NCBI RefSeq assembly: GCF_901687125.1
Contig: NZ_CABFJY010000047.1
Span: forward strand, 1 to 64,000
Length of the DNA: 64,000 nucleotides
Direction of reading: 5' to 3'
Source of the DNA: Actinobacillus vicugnae
GTDB taxonomy: Bacteria > Pseudomonadota > Gammaproteobacteria > Enterobacterales > Pasteurellaceae
The notes under the pieces were generated by a model. That model was not told the origin of the DNA, ran no database searches, and saw nothing but the letters and a program-made list of their open reading frames with translations. Shown piece by piece: positions 28,086 to 37,482 of this stretch. The first letter of the stretch is position 1, and each line of letters starts with the position of its first letter. A program made the position numbers and the translations under genes.

Positions 28086-29063
28086 ATGTTTTTAGAATCT
28101 CTGCAATTTAGCATTGGGGTAATGTTACCCACCATTCTTTTAATGTTATTGGGCATTTTTTTACGTCGCCGCAGATTTGTGGATGATGCATTTTGTAATA
28201 CCACGTCTAAAGTGATGTTCAATTTTGCGCTTCCTACCATGCTATTTTTAAATGTGCAGAAAAGCTCGCTAGATTATCGCGCTGATCTCAATTTAATTTT
28301 GACGGGTTGTTTAGGCTCATTGCTGATTTATGTATTAGCCGAATGGTGGGCGGCTAAATATATTAAAGTGCGTGAATATCGTTGCATTTTTACCCAAGGT
28401 GCATTTCGCACTAACGCTGCAATCTTAGGTTTAGCACTAGCAATCAATGCTTATGGAGAGGCTGGAATTGCCCCTGTTTCAATTTATACTGCAAGTTTGG
28501 TGATTGTATTTAATACCTTGGGTGTTATCACTATTCTTAATTCGTTAAGCAATGAAAAACCGAGCATTGGTAAATTGAGTAAGGCGATTATTAAAAACCC
28601 GCTGATTCTTGCGATTGCATTTGGTATTTTGTTCAATTATTACCAAATTTCAATGCCAGCGCCATTGCTACAAACTGCACAATCATTAGGTAATATTACG
28701 TTGCCTATGGCACTGATTTGTATCGGCGCAAGTTTAGATTTTAAAGCGTTAAAGCAATTCAGAAATCAAAGTGAAGAAAGTGAATTAAATCGCCTTGTGC
28801 TTTACTCTGCCACTATTCGCTTGATCTTCGCACCAATTTTTCTATTTTGTTTAGGCAAATGGATATTCGGTTTAACGCCAATGCAATTAGGGATTTTATT
28901 TTTAACCTCATCGGCTCCTGTTGCTGCAGCCACTTATGCGATGGTAAAAAATTATGGCGGAAATGGCACTGCCACAGCCAATCTTATAGGCTTAACTACC
29001 ATTGGCTCAATGTTTACTGCCAGCTTTGGATTATTAATCCTACGCCAATTAGGGTGGATTTAA
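28086..29063 (+). CDS. AEC-family permease, second copy
   Basis: 325 residues with about ten membrane segments; the opening (MLPTILLMLLGIFLRRRRFVDD), the KVMFNFALPTMLFLN stretch and the C-terminal TSSAPVAAATYAMVKNYGG are typical AEC features. It is only distantly like the AEC protein at 241-1173. Ribosome site GGAGATAAGGA precedes the ATG. Substrate unknown. It is a single-gene unit ending at an uptake-signal terminator. Confidence 0.85.
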   Translation: MFLESLQFSIGVMLPTILLMLLGIFLRRRRFVDDAFCNTTSKVMFNFALPTMLFLNVQKSSLDYRADLNLILTGCLGSLLIYVLAEWWAAKYIKVREYRCIFTQGAFRTNAAILGLALAINAYGEAGIAPVSIYTASLVIVFNTLGVITILNSLSNEKPSIGKLSKAIIKNPLILAIAFGILFNYYQISMPAPLLQTAQSLGNITLPMALICIGASLDFKALKQFRNQSEESELNRLVLYSATIRLIFAPIFLFCLGKWIFGLTPMQLGILFLTSSAPVAAATYAMVKNYGGNGTATANLIGLTTIGSMFTASFGLLILRQLGWI

Positions 29064-29090
29064 AAACCAACCGTTGCGAAAAAATGATAA

Positions 29091-29127
29091 AAAACGACCG
29101 CTTATGTTAAACAAGCGGTCGTTTTCT
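29091..29127 (+). terminator. Terminator after the AEC gene (uptake-signal pair)
   Basis: AAAACGACCGCTT (29091-29103) pairs with AAGCGGTCGTTTT (29113-29125). The A/T flanks make it work in both directions, so it may also end the minus-strand gene at 29155. Confidence 0.9.
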
Positions 29128-29154
29128 TTATGGAATTTGCAAAAGCTAAAGCAA

Positions 29155-30243
29155 TTAATCTTCGCCCCACACTTCTTTTGCAATTTCTTCTACATGGCGC
29201 ACTTTTGCCCATTGCTGTGCTTCGGTCATTACATTACCTTCTTCGGTTGAGGCGAAGCCACATTGTGGGCTTAAACAAAGTTGCTCAAGTGGTACATATT
29301 TTGCAGCTTCTGCAATACGTGCTTTGATTGCTTTTTTATCTTCTAATTCTGGGAATTTAGAACTGATTAAACCTAACACAACCCGACCTTTGTTATTCGC
29401 AAAGTGTTTTAACGGCTCAAAACCGCCAGAACGTTCATCATCATATTCTAAGAAATAACCATCATAATTCGTTTGACCAAATAAGCCGTCAGCAATTGGA
29501 TCATAAGCACCTTCCAATAAATAAGAAGATTTATAGTTACCACGACAAACGTGAGTGGTAATAGTTAAATCTGCTGGTTTATCCGCTAAAATCACTTGGA
29601 TATTTTCTACCGCTTGTGCTTTATCTGCTTCGAACGTTGGCTGTTGATAATTGTTGCAAAGAGAACCCCAATAAACATCATCAATTTGTAAATAGCGGCA
29701 ACCTGCATCATAAAAGGCTTTAATTGCCTCTTTGTAGGCTTGCTGTACGTCTTTAGCAAATTCTTCACGGGTCGCATAAATGCCGTGATCCCATTGCACT
29801 GGATACATCAATTGGTTCGGGCTAGGAATAGTAAATTTCGCAACCGCACGACCCGCTACAATTGCATTAAATTTTTTGAAATGTTCGATAAATGGGTGAT
29901 TCGGATTCCAAGAGACTTTTCCGCAGCAACGTGTGTTATATGGACGAACTTCAACGCCTTTAAAGTTATACGCTTTCTCAGGTACATAGCCTTCGATGCC
30001 GTTTAAGTTTTCTAAAAAGTCGATATGCCACCATGAACGATGAAACTCACCGTCTGTTACCACTTGAATACCCGCATCTAATTGTGCTTGTACTAATTTT
30101 TTCACTTCTTCTTCAACAATCGCATCACGAGCTTCAAGTGAAATTTTGCCTGCTTTATAGTCTGCATGTGCCTTTTTCCACGCCTCTGTTCTTAAATATG
30201 AACCTACTGTATCTGCATGAAAAGGTAAGTTTGGGTTTGCCAT
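29155..30243 (-). CDS. MetE C-terminal-like methyltransferase (YxjG/YxjH type)
   Basis: 362 residues from ATG 30243 (GGAG seven bases before it). It corresponds to the catalytic half of cobalamin-independent methionine synthase. Visible features: HADTVGSYLRT, VTDGEFHRSWWH, the QIDDVYWG barrel strand, THVCRGNYKSSY and LSPQCGFAST with the zinc-ligating His and Cys. Family members act with methyl donors other than folate polyglutamate, and some are methylcobalamin- or MeSH-linked; which applies here is unknown. It stands alone. Confidence 0.82.
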   Translation of the reverse strand: MANPNLPFHADTVGSYLRTEAWKKAHADYKAGKISLEARDAIVEEEVKKLVQAQLDAGIQVVTDGEFHRSWWHIDFLENLNGIEGYVPEKAYNFKGVEVRPYNTRCCGKVSWNPNHPFIEHFKKFNAIVAGRAVAKFTIPSPNQLMYPVQWDHGIYATREEFAKDVQQAYKEAIKAFYDAGCRYLQIDDVYWGSLCNNYQQPTFEADKAQAVENIQVILADKPADLTITTHVCRGNYKSSYLLEGAYDPIADGLFGQTNYDGYFLEYDDERSGGFEPLKHFANNKGRVVLGLISSKFPELEDKKAIKARIAEAAKYVPLEQLCLSPQCGFASTEEGNVMTEAQQWAKVRHVEEIAKEVWGED

Positions 30244-30373
30244 TTTTTTACTCCGTATATTTTTATTCGTTATCAATTATCCTAATGTAAGTAAATTTTG
30301 CTTACTGAACAAGCCTTATTGATTAAAATTTATGATGAAAATTATCAGCATTAATTATGAATTAAATTCATAA

Positions 30374-31018
30374 TTAAACTACACCATATTGCTCACGATA
30401 AGCTTTCATTGCTGGTAAATAAGGGGCATATTGTTCCGATTTTTCAATAAATGATAATAAATCATCAAAATCTACAATCGAAAATACTTGGCAATGATAA
30501 TCGCGCTCTACTTCTTGAATCGCAGAAAGCTCACCATTGCCTTTTTCTTTACGATTTAACGCAATTAATACGCCCGCTAATTCGGCTTGGTTAGCATTGA
30601 TGATTTCCATTGATTCACGAATGGCCGTTCCTGCCGTAATCACGTCATCTACTAATAAAATTTTACCTTTTAATGGTGCACCGATAAGGTTACCACCTTC
30701 GCCGTGATCTTTTGCTTCTTTACGGTTAAAACAGCAAGGTTTATCAACATCAAATTGATTAACCAGTGCCACCGCAACGGTTGTCGCAATTGGAATACCT
30801 TTATAAGCAGGCCCAAAAAGCACATCAAAATTTAGACCGCTTGCTTGAATTGCCTGTGCATAAAATTCACCTAATTTAGTAAGATCTCTACCTGTATTAA
30901 ATAAACCTGCATTGAAAAAATATGGGCTTTTTCGACCTGATTTTAAGGTAAATTCACCAAACTTCAGCACATTACGGCTTAATGCAAATTCAATAAAATC
31001 GTATTTATATTGTTCCAT
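30374..31018 (-). CDS. pyrE: Orotate phosphoribosyltransferase
   Basis: 214 residues. It joins orotate and PRPP to give OMP in pyrimidine synthesis. The PRPP-binding motif is [13 protein letters not shown]; the N-terminal [19 protein letters not shown] and the flexible loop [10 protein letters not shown] are intact. In enterobacteria pyrE follows rph and is attenuated; here it follows rlmJ on the same strand behind a terminator. Confidence 0.97.
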   Translation of the reverse strand: MEQYKYDFIEFALSRNVLKFGEFTLKSGRKSPYFFNAGLFNTGRDLTKLGEFYAQAIQASGLNFDVLFGPAYKGIPIATTVAVALVNQFDVDKPCCFNRKEAKDHGEGGNLIGAPLKGKILLVDDVITAGTAIRESMEIINANQAELAGVLIALNRKEKGNGELSAIQEVERDYHCQVFSIVDFDDLLSFIEKSEQYAPYLPAMKAYREQYGVV

Positions 31019-31058
31019 GTTGTCCTCTATAAGCGGTTATTTTTATTAAAAAATTGCA

Positions 31059-31098
31059 AAAAAATCCCCTAGCCCAATGAAAGGCTAGGGGATTTTTT
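31059..31098 (-). terminator. Terminator after rlmJ
   Basis: AAAAAATCCCCTAGCC (31059-31074) pairs perfectly with 31083-31098 over CAATGAAA. A run of six T follows on the minus strand. The stem overlaps the rlmJ stop codon. Confidence 0.93.
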
Positions 31099-31939
31099 AT
31101 TCTGGAGTGATCCATTCAACAGACCAGCTGCCCGTACCTTCTGGCACAAGCACTTCAGTTAAGTAAGGTAAAATTTTTTTCATTTGGCTTTCTAATTGCC
31201 ACGGCGGATTGATCACAATCATACCACTTGCAGTCATTCCTCGCTGATCAGAATCAGGGCGTACCGCTAATTCAATTTGTAGAATTTTGCGAATGCCAGT
31301 ATCAACCAAACCACGTACAATACGTTTAGTATGTTGGCGTAATACTACAGGATACCAAATCGCATAAATGCCTGTCGCAAAACGTTTATAACCTTCCTCA
31401 ATCGCTTGCACCACCAATTCATAATCTTCTTTTAATTCATAAGGTGGATCGATAAGCACAAAACCACGGCGCTCTTTCGGTGGTAATGCAGATTTCAATT
31501 GCTGAAAGCCATTTTCACGTTTAGTTTGTACATTCGCTTTTTTCGCAAATTCTTGACGCAATAATGGAAAATCGTTTGGGTGCAATTCAGTTAAAATAGC
31601 ACGATCCTGTGGGCGTAATTGATTTACAGCGAGCAATGGTGAACCAGCGTAATAGCGTAACTTGTCACCTTTATTAATTTTTTTTAGCTCATTAATGTAT
31701 AACGCCACTTCTTCAGGTAAATCGTGTCGCTCCCATAAACGCGCCACGCCTTCTAAGTATTCGCCTGTTTTTTCTGATTCCGCACTCAGTAAGCTATAAC
31801 GTCCAACACCTGAATGAGTATCAAGATAAAGAAAGCCTTTATCTTTCTGTTTTAATGATTGTAAAATCAAAAGTTGAACAATATGTTTCACAACATCCGC
31901 ATGATTGCCAGCGTGGAAACTATGGCGATAACTAAGCAT
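31097..31939 (-). CDS. rlmJ: 23S rRNA adenine-2030 N6-methyltransferase RlmJ
   Basis: 280 residues. Begins MLSYRHSFHAGNHADVVKH as in E. coli RlmJ (YhiR). It has the SAM-binding region around YLDTHSGVGRYSL and the N6-amino methyltransferase motif DPPYELK. It methylates A2030 of 23S rRNA. Loss affects growth on extracellular DNA as carbon source in E. coli, but natural competence in this family has its own machinery. Confidence 0.96.
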   Translation of the reverse strand: MLSYRHSFHAGNHADVVKHIVQLLILQSLKQKDKGFLYLDTHSGVGRYSLLSAESEKTGEYLEGVARLWERHDLPEEVALYINELKKINKGDKLRYYAGSPLLAVNQLRPQDRAILTELHPNDFPLLRQEFAKKANVQTKRENGFQQLKSALPPKERRGFVLIDPPYELKEDYELVVQAIEEGYKRFATGIYAIWYPVVLRQHTKRIVRGLVDTGIRKILQIELAVRPDSDQRGMTASGMIVINPPWQLESQMKKILPYLTEVLVPEGTGSWSVEWITPE

Positions 31940-32136
31940 AATTCTCTCTTATTTCAATAATTTAATCGGTTAATTCTAACATGGAATAGCTCAGAAAACA
32001 CGAAAATGTCAGTCTAATTTTCGCTTACGTTGTGAAACATTTTGTTTGAATCTAATAAAAAACACACGTTTGTTCATAAAGAGTTCTTTATTCAAATTCA
32101 ATTAATTTTATCATCTAAATAACTACAGAGTAAAAA

Positions 32137-32685
32137 ATGAATCTTAAAATTAAAAACGGAAAATTAATTCACCAAAAACAAGTCCCTTCTCCACACTTTA
32201 ATCCAAGACCTCAACCAAATGATATTTCATTACTGGTTATTCATTATATTAGCCTTCCGCCAGAAGAATTTGGAGGAGATTTTATCGACAAATTTTTTCA
32301 AGGGAAGCTAGATCCCTCTATTCATCCTTATTTTGAAGAAATAAAAGATTTGCGTGTATCAGCTCATTGTTTAATTAATCGCAAAGGGGAAATCACGCAA
32401 TATGTAAATCTTAATGATATGGCATGGCACGCTGGATTATCTGAATTTCAAGGGCGAGATAAATGTAATGAATACTCAATAGGCATTGAGCTAGAAGGCA
32501 GTAACAATCACCCCTTTACAGAACAGCAATACCATACATTAGCAAAGCTCACCAAAGAGATTATGCAAGAATACCCAGCTATCACGCTTGATCGGATTGC
32601 GGGACACAATCAGATTTCCCCAGGTAGAAAAATCGACCCTGGTCAATATTTTAATTGGGAATATTATTTATCATTAATAAAATGA
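32137..32685 (+). CDS. ampD: 1,6-anhydro-N-acetylmuramyl-L-alanine amidase AmpD
   Basis: 182 residues. Cytoplasmic zinc amidase that splits anhydromuropeptides in cell-wall recycling; its loss derepresses ampC where present. Zinc ligands are the His in LVIHYISLP, the His in GHNQISPGRKIDPG and the Asp there. SAHCLINRKGEITQYV and the NEYSIGIELEG stretch are typical. It stands as a single gene. Confidence 0.95.
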   Translation: MNLKIKNGKLIHQKQVPSPHFNPRPQPNDISLLVIHYISLPPEEFGGDFIDKFFQGKLDPSIHPYFEEIKDLRVSAHCLINRKGEITQYVNLNDMAWHAGLSEFQGRDKCNEYSIGIELEGSNNHPFTEQQYHTLAKLTKEIMQEYPAITLDRIAGHNQISPGRKIDPGQYFNWEYYLSLIK

Positions 32686-32750
32686 GTGAAATAATATTAA
32701 ATTATATTCAATATGAAGTTGAAATATTTTAATATTCAAGAATATTAAAT

Positions 32751-32880
32751 AAAAAAAGGCTAGGTGATTAACCTAGCCAATAAGATAATATAATGAATAA
32801 AATTTTCTTAGTTATTTAACGACTGTCCCCTCTGCAATTATGTGGTATTGCCGAAGTTACGAAACACATTCTATTCTAAA
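32751..32880 (-). ncRNA. Candidate small RNA B, minus strand
   Basis: On the minus strand a strong terminator lies at 32778-32751: GGCTAGGT, loop TAATC, ACCTAGCC, then seven T. No minus-strand gene precedes it except candidate A's terminator 280 bp upstream, so the transcript would be short and noncoding. Just before the hairpin is AGAAAATTTTATTCATT (complement of 32792-32808), shared exactly with candidate A. The 5' end is a guess; I see no clear promoter. Confidence 0.4.
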
Positions 32881-33057
32881 TAAAATAAATTACAAGCTAT
32901 TTTTTAAATGAAATATAAATTATTTTTCATCTTTCGTTTCGCAACTTAAAAATTAAACAAAATTGATAATGAAGCTAGATTTAGTTTAATTTTTTGCAAC
33001 TTACAATCCAGAGATAAAAAGAAAAAAACATACAGTAATTGAAATGAGGGAAAAGAT

Positions 33058-33190
33058 ATAAAAAAAGCTAGCTCCGAAGAACTAGCTAACATTAGGAATG
33101 AATAAAATTTTCTAAGCCATCCAAGATGGCTCGTTTTATTACAATAGAACTTGCGATAAAACGTCAATAGAATAACACTACTTTACAATA
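33058..33190 (-). ncRNA. Candidate small RNA A (or rluA 3' tail), minus strand
   Basis: The minus strand reads: hairpin AGCCATC-TTG-GATGGCT (33131-33115), the single-stranded AGAAAATTTTATTCATT (33113-33097), then an eight-pair hairpin closed by a TTCG tetraloop (33086-33067, one G-U pair) and seven T with one A. This is the layout of an Hfq-type sRNA 3' part. It could instead be the 3' UTR and terminator of rluA, which ends at 33214, or an sRNA cut from it. A TTGACG at about 33163 is a possible -35. Confidence 0.45.
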
Positions 33191-33213
33191 AAGTAAAGTT
33201 AATTAAAATTTAC

Positions 33214-33882
33214 TTAAAATTCAGCAGGTACACTAAAAGTTATCACTTCACTGGTCAGTGGGTGAGTTATGGTTAAGCTTTCTGCATGTAAACATAAACG
33301 TGGCGCTAAACTTCTTGCCAATGGATTCGCATAGAACTTATCACCCAAAATCGGATGTCCTAACGCTAATGAATGTACTCTAAGCTGATGTGAACGTCCT
33401 GTAATCGGCGTCAGTTTGACTCGAGTAGTGTTATTCGGTAAATGCGCTAACACTTCGTAGTGGGTAATTGCCTTTTTACCACGTTCATAGCAAATCTTTT
33501 GACGGGGGCGATTTTCCCAATCACAAATCAGTGGAAAATTCATTTCGCCTGTATCGCCCACCTTTTCACCCAATTTGCCCCATAATAACGCAATATAATG
33601 TTTTTTCGGTTCACGCTCACGAAATTGGCGCTTTAGCTCTTTTTCTGCCATTTTGCTTAATGCAAATAGCAAAATACCGCTGGTAGCCATATCTAAACGA
33701 TGAGCTGGCTCGGTAAATCCATATTTCTGCTGCACACGCGTCATTGCACTATCATAATATTCAGGGCGGTTGCCAGGAACGGATAACAAGCCACTTGGTT
33801 TATTAATCACTAAAATATGATTATCTCGATAAACCTCCGTTAAAAAAGGTTCAAGTGGCGGATGATATTCAATTAATGCCAT
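33214..33882 (-). CDS. rluA: Pseudouridine synthase RluA
   Basis: 222 residues. Catalytic aspartate in HRLDMATSG; also TPITGRSHQLRVHSLALGHPILGD. RluA modifies U746 of 23S rRNA and U32 of some tRNAs. Position directly after rapA on the same strand is the E. coli order, which supports RluA over RluC or RluD, as does the short length without S4 domain. Confidence 0.93.
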   Translation of the reverse strand: MALIEYHPPLEPFLTEVYRDNHILVINKPSGLLSVPGNRPEYYDSAMTRVQQKYGFTEPAHRLDMATSGILLFALSKMAEKELKRQFREREPKKHYIALLWGKLGEKVGDTGEMNFPLICDWENRPRQKICYERGKKAITHYEVLAHLPNNTTRVKLTPITGRSHQLRVHSLALGHPILGDKFYANPLARSLAPRLCLHAESLTITHPLTSEVITFSVPAEF

Positions 33883-33905
33883 TTTTCTTCTCTTGTTGAG
33901 AGGGT

Positions 33906-33929
33906 ACCGACAGCGAAATCGCTATCGGT
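33906..33929. repeat. REP-like palindrome between rapA and rluA
   Basis: ACCGACAGCG, AAAT, CGCTATCGGT: a ten-pair stem with one mismatch. The same ACCGACAGCGA start and TCGC-ATCGGT end recur in the inverted repeats at 49973-50003 and 50186-50216, so this is a third, shorter relative of that palindrome family. Confidence 0.65.
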
Positions 33930-33958
33930 AGCACCTAGCTAAACAGTTTTAGCTTTTA

Positions 33959-36868
33959 CTATTCTTTATTACTGACAATCACACGCAAACTATCTAAACG
34001 CCAGTTCGCTAATGCAATTTGTTTAAGTGATTCCAGACGTTGCTGTTCTAACACGGCAATTTCATCAGCACGAATATTTTTATTCACCGCTTGTAATGAG
34101 GTTAAACGGTGTAATTCTGCGCTTAATGTGCTATCTGCTGCTTGGCTGGCTTTCTCAATCAATGCTGACAATTTTGCGCTAATCGCTTGTTCACTCACAC
34201 TAATTAATTTTTTAATGTCTGCTTGTGCCATTTTCGCAATTTTATTTGCCATTTGTTTATTAACAGGTTTGAGTTGCTTTTCTAGTCCTGCAAATGACAC
34301 CTGTGCTGCCATATCGTTGCCTTTATTATCCAGTAAAATTCGCACTGGCGTTGGCGGTAAGAAACGAGATAAATTCAAGCCTTTTGGTGCTTGCGTTTCA
34401 ACCATATAAATCGCTTCAAGCAGCAAAGTGCCTGCTGGTAAGTTTTTATTAATCAACAACGAAATTGCTGATTTACCAATATCGCCTGAAGTGATTAAAT
34501 CAATACCATTACGAATCATTGGGTGATCCCAAGTTAAAAACTCAACGTCTTCTCGCATCAGTGCAAGCTGACGATCGAAAGTAATGGTCGTGCCTTCTTC
34601 GGCAATCCCTGGGAAATCGGGTACCAACATATGCCCCGTTGGACTAATCACGATCGATTGCTCACCTAAATCTTCTTGCTCTAAGCCAATCACATCAAAT
34701 AAGCTAAGCGCAAAATTGACAAGGTGCGGATTATTATCTTCTTTCGTAATCGCTTCAGCGATTACTTGTGCTGCTTCTCCACCATTTGAATTTAGCTCAA
34801 GTAAGCGATCTCGCCCCTGTTCTAATTCCGCTTTTAACTGCTGCTGACGTTTAAAGGTTTTTGCAATAAATTCCTCAAAACCGACCGCTTGTGGATTCTT
34901 TAAGAAGATATCTAATTCTTCACCAAACTCGCTAAATAATGCGGATCCCATTGGGCAAGTTTCTTCAAACGCATTTAAGCCTTGGTGATACCAATTCGCT
35001 AGCACCATTTGCATTGAATTCTCAAAGCATGGCACGTGAATTTGAATATCATTTTTCTGCCCGATACGGTCTAAACGCCCAATACTTTGTTCTAATAAAT
35101 CTGGGTTATCAGGTAAGTTAAATAACACTAAATTGCTAGCAAACTGGAAGTTACGCCCTTCCGAACCGATGCTTGAACTAATTAAAACCTGTGCACCTTC
35201 TTCCATTTGTGCAAAGTAGGCAGATGCTCTGTCTCGTTCTACGATCGACATTTTTTCATGGAATACTGCCGAACGAATCGCCTCACGTTCACGCAGAATT
35301 TGCTCAAGCGCAATCGCTGTATCCGCTTGCTTACAAATCACTAAAATTTTCTGATCTCGATGATTTTTTAAGAAGGTAATTAACCATTCAATACGTGGGT
35401 CAAAATCCGCCCATTTTGCCGCAGGGTTCATTCGTTGGAATAAACGTTCTGGGTAAAGCTGATCATCTCTGGTTACCCCCCCCATCATACCCATCACTTT
35501 TAATGCATTGGTATATTGGCTTGGCATTTCTAAAGTAATTTGATGATAAATACGATGTGGGAAACCCTTCACGCCTTGACGAGTGTTACGGAATAACACA
35601 CGACTAGTACCGTGGCGATCGATAAGCTCTCGAATCAATTCTTGACGTACTTGTAAGCGATCATTTTCTTTCGATTTTTCACTATTGATCACCTTAAACA
35701 TTGGTTCAGTATCTTGCTCGCTTAGCAATTCTGCAATACTGTTTTGTTCTTCATTACTTAATGGTTTGTCATTTAATAAGGTTGCCACAGCATCCGCAAC
35801 TGGTTTGTAATCTTTTTGCTCTGCCACGAAGCTTTGGTAATCATAAAAACGATCTGAATCTAATAACGCTAAACGAGCAAAATGGCTTGCCTGTCCTAAT
35901 TGTTCTGGCGTTGCGGTTAGCAATAGCACTGAAGCGGTCTGTTTTGATAACTTTTCAACAAATTGATAAGCCACACTTGGTTCACTTTCCGACCATTCTA
36001 AATGGTGCGCTTCATCAACAATCAACATATCCCAGTTACTTGCTAACACTTGTTTTGCACGGTTTGGAGAAGTAGATAGCCAATCAATTGAAGCAATCAC
36101 CAATGCTTCGCTATCAAATGGATTTTCGCTTACATCGTTGCCATCTTCGTCTGCTTTATCAAAGTCGCTACAACGTTCTTCATCAAATAATGAAAACTTC
36201 AAGCTAAAACGGCGCAACATTTCGACCAGCCATTGGTGTTGCAGGCTTTCAGGCACAAGCACTAATACTCGCTCTACTCTGCCTGAAAAAAGTTGTTGTT
36301 GTAAAATCATACCTGCTTCAATCGTTTTACCTAAGCCCACTTCGTCGGCAAGTAACACTCGAGGCGCAACACGTTGTCCAACTTCTTTAGCGATATGTAA
36401 TTGATGTGGAATCAAACTCGCACGGATGCCTCTCATACCTCGTAATGACGATTGGAACTGTGCTTGCTGATGTTGCAACGCACGATAGCGCAAGGCAAAG
36501 CGATCTGAGCGGTCAATTTGCGCTGAAAATAAACGATCTTGTGGCTTACTAAAACTCACTTTATGATCGAGTTGCATCTCAGGTAACACTGCATCTTCGC
36601 CTGAATCTACTCGTTTCCCCAAATAGATCACAAAGCCTTGATTCTCGACTACTTCTTCAACGTCTAACAGCCAACCTTCAACACTATTAATGCGGTCGCC
36701 TTTCTGAAATTGCACACGTGTTAAAGGGGCAACTGAAAGCGCATAAATACGCTCTTCTTCTGCGGCGGGGAATTGAATAGTCACTGTACGATTGTCACTT
36801 GCAGTAACGATACCTAAGCCTAAATTATTTTCCGATTCGCTAATCCAGCGCTGACCTACTACGAACAT
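33959..36868 (-). CDS. rapA: RNA polymerase-associated ATPase RapA
   Basis: 969 residues (E. coli 968). A Swi2/Snf2 translocase that recycles stalled or post-termination RNA polymerase. Walker [17 protein letters not shown] box in [17 protein letters not shown], and the helicase motifs [12 protein letters not shown] and [11 protein letters not shown] are all present; the N-terminal Tudor-like domain ([18 protein letters not shown]) precedes them. rluA follows by 76 bp, with a REP-like palindrome between. Confidence 0.97.
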   Translation of the reverse strand: MFVVGQRWISESENNLGLGIVTASDNRTVTIQFPAAEEERIYALSVAPLTRVQFQKGDRINSVEGWLLDVEEVVENQGFVIYLGKRVDSGEDAVLPEMQLDHKVSFSKPQDRLFSAQIDRSDRFALRYRALQHQQAQFQSSLRGMRGIRASLIPHQLHIAKEVGQRVAPRVLLADEVGLGKTIEAGMILQQQLFSGRVERVLVLVPESLQHQWLVEMLRRFSLKFSLFDEERCSDFDKADEDGNDVSENPFDSEALVIASIDWLSTSPNRAKQVLASNWDMLIVDEAHHLEWSESEPSVAYQFVEKLSKQTASVLLLTATPEQLGQASHFARLALLDSDRFYDYQSFVAEQKDYKPVADAVATLLNDKPLSNEEQNSIAELLSEQDTEPMFKVINSEKSKENDRLQVRQELIRELIDRHGTSRVLFRNTRQGVKGFPHRIYHQITLEMPSQYTNALKVMGMMGGVTRDDQLYPERLFQRMNPAAKWADFDPRIEWLITFLKNHRDQKILVICKQADTAIALEQILREREAIRSAVFHEKMSIVERDRASAYFAQMEEGAQVLISSSIGSEGRNFQFASNLVLFNLPDNPDLLEQSIGRLDRIGQKNDIQIHVPCFENSMQMVLANWYHQGLNAFEETCPMGSALFSEFGEELDIFLKNPQAVGFEEFIAKTFKRQQQLKAELEQGRDRLLELNSNGGEAAQVIAEAITKEDNNPHLVNFALSLFDVIGLEQEDLGEQSIVISPTGHMLVPDFPGIAEEGTTITFDRQLALMREDVEFLTWDHPMIRNGIDLITSGDIGKSAISLLINKNLPAGTLLLEAIYMVETQAPKGLNLSRFLPPTPVRILLDNKGNDMAAQVSFAGLEKQLKPVNKQMANKIAKMAQADIKKLISVSEQAISAKLSALIEKASQAADSTLSAELHRLTSLQAVNKNIRADEIAVLEQQRLESLKQIALANWRLDSLRVIVSNKE

Positions 36869-36965
36869 TTTTTGGTTATTTCTCCTACTTATAAATTCTT
36901 ATTTATTTTAACAAATTTCTTACTATAAGCGCTCGGATTCTTCCACCGATTTGCAAATTTTCTCC

Positions 36966-37008
36966 GAAAAAAAACCGCTTGCCTAAATTTATATCAAGGC
37001 AAGCGGTT
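36966..37008 (-). terminator. Terminator of the small secreted-protein gene
   Basis: AACCGCTTGCC (36973-36983) pairs with GGCAAGCGGTT (36998-37008); on the minus strand it is followed by TTTTTT. The stem again contains opposed AAGCGGT cores. Confidence 0.88.
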
Positions 37009-37030
37009 GCTTTTCTAACAAGAGATCAAC

Positions 37031-37396
37031 TTAGTTTTTATCTAAATCTAAATCTGCTTTATATTCAATACGGTTACGACCTTTTACTTCAATTTCTACA
37101 TCTAATTCTTGAACACCACGTTCAAATTTTAGATCTGCCTCATCACGTCGAATATCAGATTCTACTAAACGGAAGCCATGACGTTTTGCATGTGTAATCG
37201 TGTTTTTTGCGATTTGGCGTACGTCGTTACCACGTAAGTGATATTTCACTTCATACTCGCCGTTACCTTGGCGATCTGCTTTGACTAATTTGCCATTTGG
37301 GCGATAAATTTCACGGGGAATATCTGCTGCAAATGTGCTTGTTGCAAATAAACCTAATATTGTTGCTAATAAAGTTGCTTTCGATAACATTTTCAT
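37031..37396 (-). CDS. Small secreted protein of unknown function
   Basis: 121 residues with a clear Sec signal peptide (cleavage after about TFA). The mature part of about 97 residues is rich in charged residues: YRPNGKLVKADRQGNGEYEVKYHLRG, then DVRQIAKNTITHAKRHGFRLV and DVEIEVKGRNRIEYKADLDLD. The alternating pattern suggests an alpha-beta fold. I do not recognise the family. A single-gene unit between dgt and rapA with its own terminator. Confidence 0.8.
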   Translation of the reverse strand: MKMLSKATLLATILGLFATSTFAADIPREIYRPNGKLVKADRQGNGEYEVKYHLRGNDVRQIAKNTITHAKRHGFRLVESDIRRDEADLKFERGVQELDVEIEVKGRNRIEYKADLDLDKN

Positions 37397-37482
37397 AAAA
37401 TAGTCCTTTTTCTAGGGTAAAAGCCAAAGGTAAGATTCAGTGCCTATAAGACGCCACCACACTACCTTAGTTCTTTAAACTT

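Noticed and set aside
32946..33167. A 73-codon open frame on the minus strand beyond rluA
   Set aside because: It runs through two strong hairpins and the shared 17-nt core; noncoding RNA or 3' UTR explains the region better.
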